Positions 1-64,000 of a stretch of 64,000 nt of DNA are shown one piece after another. A program made the position numbers and the translations under genes. Source of the stretch: Amorphochlora amoebiformis (Eukaryota; Cercozoa; Chlorarachniophyceae); NCBI GenBank assembly GCA_054601695.1, contig BAAHQB010000278.1, forward strand, positions 177,884 through 241,883, in the 5' to 3' direction. Position 1 is the stretch's first letter. Every line of letters begins with the position of its first letter. The notes under the pieces are model-generated. The model was not told the DNA's origin. It worked only from the letters and a program-made list of their open reading frames with translations, and ran no database searches.

Positions 1-97
1 GAGAGAAGCAGAGAGATAGGGGGCACAGAGAGGGGAAAAGAGAGGGTGTGAAAGAGAGAGCGAAAGAGAGAGAGTGATAGGGACAGACAAAGAGGGA

Positions 98-167
<70 letters not shown>

Positions 168-640
168 AGAGATAAAGAGAGAGAGAGAGAGAGAGAAGAG
201 AGAGAGGTAGAGAAAACGAGAGAGAGAGAGGTAGAGAGAGAGAGAGAGAGAGAAGTAGAGAGTGCGACAGAGAGAGAGGTAGAGAGAGCAAGAGAGACAG
301 AGAGAGAGAGAAAGAGATTGAGAAAAGGAGCACGTGTGAGCGAGAGCGAGACGAGGGAACGAGAGAGAAAGAGAGCAAGAAAAAGAGATAAAGAGAGAAA
401 GAAAAAGAGAGAAAAGAGAGAAAGAAAAAGAGATAAAGAGAGAAAGAAAAAGAGAGAAAGAGAGAAAGAAAAAGAGAGAATGAGAGGGAGAGAGAGAGGG
501 AGGGAGAAGCAGAGAGGGAGAAAGAGAGAGAGCGGTTGACTGACACAGTAAGGCGAGTGAGTGAGCGAGCGAGAGAGAGAGAGAGAGATAGAGAGGAAGG
601 GAAGAGATTGTGCGAGAGAGAGAGAGAGAGAGAGAAACGA
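1..640. repeat. GA-rich purine tract
   Basis: Almost pure GAGA/GAAA purine sequence on the plus strand with occasional GAGC or GTGA interruptions. No exon-like island is visible. It lies upstream of the first exon I can support (834) and is probably intronic for the partial plus-strand gene that follows. The long Arg/Glu/Lys reading frame here is a by-product of the repeat. Confidence 0.85.
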
Positions 641-799
641 GATATGTATATAGATTAATATGTATATATATATATATATGTATATAATATAAATATATAA
701 ATTGTAGGTCTATAAATATATATATATGTAATATTTTTTATGTATATATATATATATATAGACATATGTATACATATATATAATATATATATATTTATA

Positions 800-830
<31 letters not shown>

Positions 831-833
831 TAG

Positions 834-5525
<4,692 letters not shown>

Positions 5526-5823
5526 TGTATGTCCAACATATGCTGATGTGTCCTGTGTTATATATTATAGATATGGTTTGTGTTATATATTATAGATATG
5601 GTTCATTAGTGTACGACATGATGTATGTCCAACATATGAACAATACATTCTGATGTATCCTTGTGTTATATATTATAGATATGGTTCATTTCGGAAACAA
5701 AGATTGTGTAGAATCTACAACAGAAATATCTTCAGATGTATACTTGTGTTTTGCATGTTTATGTTATAGATGTATGATGGTATATATATTTATGTATATA
5801 TATATATTTCTTTATATGTATAC

Positions 5824-5885
<62 letters not shown>

Positions 5886-5949
5886 AATAATATATATATA
5901 TATATATATTAACGTGTGTATATATGAATGTATATATATTAGTATTTTA

Positions 5950-5991
<42 letters not shown>

Positions 5992-6050
5992 GCATATATA
6001 TGAATAAATATATATATATATATTCATGAATATATTCTTGATATCCATAC

Positions 6051-6106
<56 letters not shown>

Positions 6107-6142
6107 GCGTATACACACATACATTTACACACATACATATAT

Positions 6143-6177
<35 letters not shown>

Positions 6178-6914
6178 AATATATATATATATATATATAC
6201 ATATATACACACATAATACTTCTATGCATACATCCATTTATATACTTCTATGTATAATAGCGTACACATATATATATAGGATCTAAAGGGCCCGTCAGTG
6301 CGTCACGGACTATTACTTAGCTCTTATCCTTAGCTAGCTAAATATTGATAATGACTGTATCTACTGTACATATAGCTGTACATATAGTCCAGGATACATA
6401 TAGTCCAGGACGATAAAACCAATATTGCATTCAACTGTAGTTGTAATGATCGTATCATCTAGATCGTAAGTCTAGAAGTATGTGTATATTGTTAGGCATA
6501 TACTGTAAAATGTTACGACTATCTGAGTGATGCGTTCATCCTAGCATATAGTCTAGATAATAGACAAAAATTCACACAAAATGCTGCTACTACAAGACTA
6601 GTGCTCTAGGTCTAGTACTAGACTAGTACTAGTAGTAGTAGGTGCTGAACAACTCTAGAACTCTCTAGAAACGTGGTAGACAGAAATGCTATGAATTGCG
6701 AAATCATCGCAAGTTAATGTTCCAACCTCTAAATTAATATTAAACGTGATAACAACATAAACTTCTAGAAATTTTCTAGAATTCAGCTAGGCCAGTCTAG
6801 CAGCATCTCTAGTATCTTACACCGGAAATTCAGACACGATCGGCTAGATCGTGAATTAGGCGAAATCGATGGGTTACTGTTTACTAGATTTAGGCGAAAA
6901 TCCAGAAAATGCAG
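5526..6914. other. Convergent intergenic region, CTAG-rich
   Basis: This lies between the stop codons of the plus-strand gene (5525) and the minus-strand SPX gene (6915). It starts with three copies of GTGTTATATATTATAGATATGG (5555-5690) and short direct repeats of a phrase beginning ACATGATGTATGTCC. TA arrays follow (5800-6220), then ~650 bp of unique AT-rich DNA (6240-6900) unusually rich in CTAG. I see no open frame or RNA gene. It should contain both polyadenylation regions. Confidence 0.7.
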
Positions 6915-27989
<21,075 letters not shown>

Positions 27990-28041
27990 GGTAGTATGTA
28001 TTTGTATAATATACATATTGAGGTAAATATGTATTTATATA

Positions 28042-28115
<74 letters not shown>

Positions 28116-28168
28116 ATATATATATATGTATATATATATACGTATGTATATATATATATATATAGGAA

Positions 28169-28201
<33 letters not shown>

Positions 28202-28259
28202 TTATACATATATATATGTGTGTGTGTATATGCGTGTGTATAAACAATATTATACAATT

Positions 28260-28327
<68 letters not shown>

Positions 28328-28390
28328 ATAGTATATATCATAGTACGTAATCTAGATTATATCTAGTATATGCATTTGTTATGTATAATA

Positions 28391-28428
<38 letters not shown>

Positions 28429-29684
28429 CATGTATATATATACACATATACATACATATATACACACATATACATATATATATATATATATAATATATAT
28501 ATATATACCATATGTGATATACTGTAGGCAATGCGTACATGACGATCTTGTGTACATATGACGTACGTGAGACGTGACATTACTAGCTGCAGTGTCCATG
28601 CGTTTGACGGCATCCGAACTCATGTCCCGGCCGCGGCTAGCTAGTTTGCAATGCGTGTACGTGTACGTACAGCCGCTGAGTACACTGTCTTACGTCATAT
28701 GACAACTAGTATGATAGCGTATAGAAGTGGTGACTTGAACCGTGGTTAACATAATAATTGCGCATATGAAAATGTCGGTATGTGAATTTATCATAGTTAA
28801 ATCTGGAATTCGGTGCTAAGGTCATTGATAATTCGATTGTCGTATTAAGTATAATACTATACGCTATAGGCTAGTACTCTAGGTACTGGTATAAAAGACA
28901 GTAACGTTGTTGTTAACTTGTTATCTGAATTCTTAATAAAGTAATTATATCTATTATCATGCATAGGCTAGATCATGATAGATATCTAGGATATATCAGT
29001 ATATCATAATAACATTATCTAGATTATCTAGATTATTCTAGTTATTATTACATTATATATATATATATATGTATATGTATATGTGTGAATATCTAGATAT
29101 ACACAGTATACACTAGATACACAGTATATGTAAAAACATCTAGTATATCTAGATAATATCTAGAATACACACTCTACAGACACACATCCAGATATCTAGA
29201 TATATCTAGATATATATCTAGTATATATATATATATATATGTTTCTAGATATATATGTATGTGATATACACATATATTATAATTAATTTTATAGATCTGT
29301 ATCTTGTGTGTAATGATTAAATTTATAATTTATAATTACCAGAATTACACCGATTAGCACGTACTAGTAGCACGGCGATATATATATACTCTGTACTAGC
29401 TAGCCTAGTCGTGACATGTCTACATGATTATGTTACGTATTTAGAGTAAAGATATTTCAAGATGTGGAAGATCAGATTTGAGCTTTCCTTGCGGTCATAC
29501 GCTAAAAACACCAATGTTGTACATGTAAATGCCGATGTGCATCGCACGCATCGATATCCGCACGACAGGGAGGGTGCAGGGCTACTTTGAAGAGAGCCTT
29601 GAGCTATCCGAATGCGGTGAACTTCTAGGACCACTAAACCTCTACCGACAGCTTCTCTCCGATATTCGAGGACTTCACCATCTA
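27990..29684. other. Convergent intergenic region, CTAG-rich
   Basis: It lies between the VSD stop (27989) and the calcineurin B stop (29685). 27990-28520 is mostly TA arrays. 28520-29420 is unique AT-rich DNA with very frequent CTAG and TCTAGATA palindromes (for example 29015-29260). No coding exon could be supported. Confidence 0.7.
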
Positions 29685-30480
29685 TTAAAACGAAAACTTA
29701 GTCCGGGTTTCCATGGCCTTCTGAAAGGGATATATTTAGTCAGGCATATTGTTGTGGATACCCCTACAAATTCGACGTAGGAAAGCTTTCCATCCTTATC
29801 CTTATCGCCTTGTAAGATAGTTCTGTCTACGAGCTGGAGGGGAATGCGTCAGTGTTATACACATTCACAAATTCATGGAAAGACCTGCTGGAGCTGGATA
29901 TCCGTCAAGTTGTTCCCAACCATGATTTTAAGAATTTTGAAGAGGTCCCCGTTGGAGATGTATCCGTCGTTGTTGACGTCGTACATTCTAAAAGCAACTG
30001 CAAGATGGAAAATATCGGTTTACCTTGTATACAATCGTGTTGGCTTTAGTTTACATTTTGTTTTCTCCTCGTCCTTGCTATCTGTGGACTTGGAAGCAAA
30101 TATTGACAGATTCTTGATGAACTCAGTGAAGTCCACGACGCCGTTCTGCCAAAAGTTTTTAGATCAGAAACGCGATCTGTGTACTTGTGTGCTGCTCAAC
30201 CTTATCATCGTCGAAGGTATCAACCACCCGCCTCACTAGCGGATTATTCTCAAGGTTCGGTATAGCCTGAAACTTCTCCAAGTCAAGTCCCCCGGAATGA
30301 TCTTTATCCAAGCTCTTGAAGCGCTTGAAGAGTTTTTGGACTTCCTCGGTTGAGACTGCGATTCGATAAATTACTCCCCTCAGACTCACAAACTGCGGTT
30401 TTTTGAAATTTCAACTTACAATTTGATAGTCCCTTCATTTCTTCAAGTTGTTTTGAGGTGAGCGACGTCTGATTCCCCAT
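29685..30480 (-). CDS. CNB1: Calcineurin regulatory subunit B
   Basis: Six exons in transcript order: 30480-30420, 30355-30201, 30145-30055, 29997-29885, 29833-29768 and 29720-29685; 522 nt, 173 residues, close to the usual ~170. All phases agree. It starts MGNQTS, a good N-myristoylation signal. Four EF-hand loops are visible with calcium ligands in place: [24 protein letters not shown] (spliced across exons 2 and 3), [12 protein letters not shown] and [12 protein letters not shown]. The protein binds calcium and activates the calcineurin A phosphatase, usually at membranes. The C-terminus ([11 protein letters not shown]) differs from the animal VVDV-type end. Two residues seem missing before the third EF-hand compared with animal and yeast proteins. 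Introns are only 47-64 nt and free of repeats, unlike the neighbouring genes. Its start lies 33 to 142 bp from the divergent Wee1 gene, depending on which Wee1 start is used. Confidence 0.95.
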
Positions 30481-30622
30481 AACTACAGATTTGAGAGCTC
30501 GGCTAGCCGAACTATGCAGCGCAAGGAGAAACTTGCTTTCAAAGCCGATTTTATTTTCAGTGCCGAATCCGCGAAATTTCGATCACAATTTTGCGGCACT
30601 CCAAGTCAACGGATCGCGCGGT
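30481..30622. promoter_or_regulatory. Short divergent promoter shared by calcineurin B and Wee1
   Basis: At most 142 bp separate the two start codons (33 bp if the upstream ATG at 30514 were used for the kinase gene). The sequence is balanced in base composition and contains no TA array. The two transcripts must start within or very near this interval, so their promoters overlap. No specific element is recognised. Confidence 0.7.
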
Positions 30623-31915
30623 ATGCCAGCTGCTCGACGGACCGCACGTTCCAAGGGCAGCAGGAAAAACTTCAAACAAAAAGGCCTGCATGTAAGTATA
30701 CATCATCAATTATCGATAAAAGCAAAAAGTCATATTTAAATACGTCAGGGTTTCTTATTTCGGAAGAGCGAGTGTGCACGGGAGCCTTTGAAGAATTTGC
30801 AGTCCAACTTAGCCAGTTCGTTCAGGACTCATGGGGCTGCTACTCCTGCTCCAGGAAGAAAGAAGTCCGTATCAAAGACAGGAGAGTACAGGACACCAGA
30901 CGATGAGGAGATCTCGAGCTTGTGTGCAAGCCAAAAAAGTGGGAAACTGCGATTCGGATATGGTACCCTAAATACCGCACTCCTGAACACTAATCTTCCA
31001 GCTCTATTAACACCCGTGCATGGTTTCAGATGGACTAGATCGGAAAACCTCGTCAAGCAGCAGCTCGGCCTTCGACCTCGGAGGTATGCGGGATGGCCTG
31101 CCCAATGCAGAGGTGTCTAACCCTTTAATTCGGACATCCAAACTTACTCAAACCTCTCTTTTTGTCGTATCTCTCAGGACACCCGTGAATATCAACCGGC
31201 CAGTCCCGAAATGAGTTTCCTGCGGAGAGGTAACGTTCAAGGCCTCCCTCAGCGTGAGAAAGCCGAAATCAAGGAGACGCCAGAAAACAGCCAGAAATCT
31301 CGCAGCCGGACCGACGATATGCTATTCAAGAAGCCATCCATGCCCCTCTCGCTGTCTCTAAGTCAGAGAAACAGCCAGGGAAGCAGCCAGAGGAAAGCAC
31401 CGGTCCCCGCCTTTGGAGGGGGTCCAGAGAAGCGCCGTTTCGGTGACCTGGATATGAGCCAAGGCTCAATCGCACCGCTTGGCAGCCAGGACTTCCTCTG
31501 CACACCTCAAGACCAGGACATCAAAGAGAAGAACGAGTTTCAGCATGCTGAATCGCTGCAGAATGCTCGCGTTCCCGCCAAGAAAGCACGGATATCCGCC
31601 CAGAGCTCGCAATCGTGGGTCGGCGGACGGGGGTATCAAGCTAGTGTTCAGCCGTGCAACGTCAATACATTACTCCCACTGTCAAAGCAAGCAAAGCGAA
31701 CTACGATTCAGCAATTCACCAACGAAAGATCGCCATTTCTAGAGGTCGTTATTGATTTCAATTCGAGATTTTAGAAGTATATAACATATGGTTGTTTGCA
31801 CACAGGCATAATTACACTTAAATGTAATATTCAAATATATTATAACATAAAATGATTATATATACAACAGTAATAATAATAATAACACTAATATTCAATA
31901 AAGAAATATATATAT

Positions 31916-31991
<76 letters not shown>

Positions 31992-33021
31992 ATGCATACA
32001 CTCGTCCGCAAAACCTATGTCTCCACATGTTATACACAAACGTGATACTACATAACACACTTAGCTGGAGAAGTTCTCTTCTCTGTTTCTGTCATCCTGT
32101 TTAATCTCACCATCCAATACTCAGGGATTTAGTAGAATCGAGACTATCGGAAGCGGCAACTTCGGGGAAGTCATTAAGTGCCGTCACCGAGTGGATGGAT
32201 GCATTTACGCAGTGAAGAGGATCCGTAAGGTCCTGAGCAGTAACAACGACCAGAATCTCAAGGAGGTGTTTACGTTATCGGCTCTAAGCTGCCAAGGATC
32301 GCCGCCCGATTCTATCATTCGATACCACAACTCTTGGATCGAGGACGAGCAACTCTACATCCAGTTGGAGTTCTGCGCCGGTGGGAGCTTGTCAAGCCGA
32401 CTAAAGCGATTTAAGCCTGCTTTGGAAGATGTTGAGCTCGAGAGAGTCATTAACAGCATGGCAAAGGCGCTCGTCTTCCTCCACGATGAAGCCGGCATAG
32501 CTCATCTAGATATAAAACCCGACAATATTTTAGACGCTGGATTGGGTAGGTACAAGCTTTGCGACTTTGGCCTGGCTATGAGCCTGTCCTCAGGAGAGCC
32601 TCAAGAACTTAAGCTTGAGGGGGACAAGTACTATCTCCCCCCCGAATCCTTAGAAAATCGAAAGGTCCTACTCGACAAAATCGATATATTCGCTCTCGGC
32701 ATCACCCTGTACGAGTTAGCTAGGGGCAAGCCTTTGAAGGACGATGTCAACCTCCGCCAGGTTAAGCTAGGAAAAATCACCGGAGTAGATAACCGATCTG
32801 AGAAGTTTCACTCGCTGCTTCGAGGCCTTCTGTCACCTGACGCAAGAAAAAGACCTTCAGCTTCGCAGATCTTCAAATATGTGGCCCCTGAGATGAAGAA
32901 GGTGCGTGAGCTGGAGAGCAAGCTGCATGAACAAAAAAAGGACAGTCAATTGTTAAGGAGGAAACTCGAGGAGCTGAACCAAAAGCTACGCCAGGATCAA
33001 GATAGCTACAGCGGATACTAG
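30623..33021 (+). CDS. WEE1: Wee1-family protein kinase
   Basis: Exons: 30623-30691, 30749-30962, 31030-31112, 31178-31744 and 32125-33021; 609 residues, TAG stop, phases consistent. The N-terminal ~310 residues are low complexity, Ser/Gln/Lys-rich and probably regulatory. The kinase domain starts around residue 312: Gly loop IGSGNFGEV, Lys in YAVKRIRK, Glu in LKEVF, catalytic HLDIKPDNIL, DFGLA, then EGDKYYLPPE and DIFALGITLYE. The HxDIKP and EGD motifs are hallmarks of Wee1/Myt1 kinases, which phosphorylate the CDK inhibitory tyrosine and delay mitosis. A C-terminal coiled coil (VRELESKLHEQKKDSQLLRR) and no membrane segment favour Wee1 over Myt1. The first exon and start are the least certain: ATG 30623 is the first in frame, while an out-of-frame ATG lies at 30514. 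Three introns are 57-67 nt. The fourth (380 nt) contains the only TA array of the gene. Confidence 0.93.
31919..31986. repeat. Single (TA)n array in the last Wee1 intron
   Basis: About 68 bp of TA within intron 31745-32124, the only expanded intron of the gene. Unlike the other genes there is no echo of either flanking exon here. Confidence 0.95.
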
Positions 33022-33197
33022 CGGCCGCTTTTGAATGCACCCGACGCGAATTTACCAGAAGGTTGTACAGTGATTGCTTGTACAAACGGTGGATGACTTA
33101 GGTGTGCGCAACGGCGCGGTATTTCAGACATGAGTGTGTGTGTATTACGACAATCATAATGAACACTGTTTTCCACATCTGCATTAAACTTTGATAG

Positions 33198-33236
<39 letters not shown>

Positions 33237-33277
33237 ATATACATATATATCTAGATATATACACACATATACACATG

Positions 33278-33328
<51 letters not shown>

Positions 33329-33662
33329 AGATACGAGATATATCTGCATACTATAGACTAGTATAGTATTGAATGTGTAAGAATCTAGAGAATCGAATGT
33401 TCTCCTATAGATCTATTTTATATATATATATATATATAATTATAGTTCTAGTACATGCACGTGTACGTATACGTTATTATTCAAATGTATTGTACTTGCG
33501 TGACATACACACAAACGCATCTACATACGTAGTGTATATCTAGACATGTATCATTACTACCGAATCATAGTTCAATACCGTAGTACATGTCAAACTAATT
33601 GTCTAGATTGTATAGTATACGTATATGTATTGTATACATTTATATGTATACATATATATATA

Positions 33663-33729
<67 letters not shown>

Positions 33730-34041
33730 TATATACCGTATAGTAGATATGTCTAGATGTACGGTATACGTACGTACGTAACGTATATAATGATTAGATC
33801 TAGAGATATACGTCTGAGTACGTACATATCTATGTACGCATGCGAAAATGTATTCGGCAACAATCATGGGCCATCACACATACATGTACATGTACACACT
33901 AGACACATCTGTAGAGACATTTGTATTGATACATGTCTATTGTATCGGATACTAAGCATATTATATTAGATATCATACCTTGAGTGCTACTACACCAATA
34001 CTAGGTACACTCCTGAAAAAAAATTTCTTAATCTAAAAATT
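33022..34041. other. Convergent intergenic region, CTAG-rich
   Basis: It lies between the Wee1 stop (33021) and the COG2 stop (34042). It contains short TA arrays (33200-33235, 33290-33325, 33665-33725) and unique AT-rich DNA with many CTAG sites, such as TATCTAGATAC at 33325. CATTAAAC at 33182 could be a weak polyadenylation signal for Wee1; this is only a guess. No gene seen. Confidence 0.65.
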
Positions 34042-52440
<18,399 letters not shown>

Positions 52441-53086
52441 CTATAAACACACATCATTTGTCTCATAATCGAACAAAAATCATATAAGCTTTCGCAGGAC
52501 CCCGTAAGAAACACATTTGCAAACTTGGCTTACACACTCATCGAACGCTATTATTTCGGGATTATTTACCTACCCCCCCCCCTTTTCCTACAGGTAAGTC
52601 CAACCCTTTTGCCTAAAGTTCCTTTAGAGGTTTATGTGAAGGTCAGAGGAGAGCTGGAATAGGCTCGGGGATTGATGATTTGCGCGGGCCTGACGTCACA
52701 CTCTTATCCTTTAAAATCGCGCGGAACCCCTTTCCCCCTCCCCCCCCTTTGATAATCTATGGAAAAAAATATTTTATCTTTTCGGTTAGAAAGGCTCGGG
52801 TTGACCTTGGGATTGAGAGATCGAGCCCCGAAGCGAAACTTAAGCTGCGCAAGCTACGCGAGCGTATCGTCCGCCACAAGTCACTCACAGGTGTCACAGT
52901 GTCACTGCATCAGGATGTCACTCTGAAATGTCACACAGGAAAAAGAAATGTCACTCTGGAATGTCACACAGGAAAAGAAATGTCATTTTGGGGCACACAA
53001 ATTACGGTGTTTTCACCTAATATATATGTCATTAGTTTGCATTGTTGCCAATTTGTTGTGAGTGATATACGTCCAACCTCACCGCG
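52441..53086. promoter_or_regulatory. Divergent promoter region of COG2 and the membrane-protein gene
   Basis: 646 bp between two start codons, without TA arrays. It contains poly-C runs (52571-52581 and 52733-52748) followed by T-rich DNA. A small tandem repeat of ATGTCACACAGGAAAA / ATGTCACTCTGGA lies at 52915-52985. Transcription starts for both genes should fall here. No specific factor site is recognised. Confidence 0.65.

Positions 53087-64000
<10,914 letters not shown>

Overview
This is nuclear DNA from a eukaryote, most likely a unicellular protist or alga. The evidence is densely spliced genes (one has 25 exons in my model), GT-AG introns, the standard genetic code (TAA, TAG and TGA all end proteins), and interstitial TTAGGG/CCCTAA arrays matching the vertebrate-type telomere repeat. 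Most of the window is low-complexity sequence: (TA)n above all, then CT/GA tracts, one ~740 bp (TG)n tract and telomere-like arrays. Long TA-rich reading frames are artefacts. The genes are short unique islands lying between the repeats. I rebuilt them by joining islands flanked by AG and GT whose reading phases match and whose peptides continue a known family.

Layout (strand in brackets): a partial gene of unknown function 834-5525 (+); a stand-alone SPX-domain protein 6915-13019 (-); a voltage-sensor-domain protein 15040-27989 (+); calcineurin B 29685-30480 (-); a Wee1 kinase 30623-33021 (+); COG2 of the conserved oligomeric Golgi complex 34042-52440 (-); a multi-pass membrane protein 53087 to beyond 63107 (+). 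Neighbours alternate in strand without exception, giving three convergent and three divergent intergenic regions. The convergent regions are rich in CTAG. Two of the three divergent ones contain poly-C/poly-G runs.

Calcineurin B and Wee1 form a compact island with introns of 47-67 nt; only one Wee1 intron carries a TA array. In the other five genes the introns are hugely expanded and coding sequence is roughly a tenth of the gene. Beside many exons lie 'echoes': repeated fragments of that exon's edge, separated by (TA)n. Fragments of the exon's 5' part (with the acceptor site) lie upstream of it; fragments of its 3' part (with the donor site) lie downstream. Echoes usually diverge more the further they lie from the intact exon. 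This suggests introns growing by repeated duplication of the exon/repeat junction. It is the main novel observation in the window.

The products are housekeeping and signalling proteins: inositol-pyrophosphate sensing (SPX), membrane voltage sensing, Ca2+/calcineurin signalling, mitotic entry (Wee1) and Golgi tethering (COG2). Nothing here suggests they form one pathway. No tRNA, rRNA, CRISPR array or recognisable transposase gene was seen.
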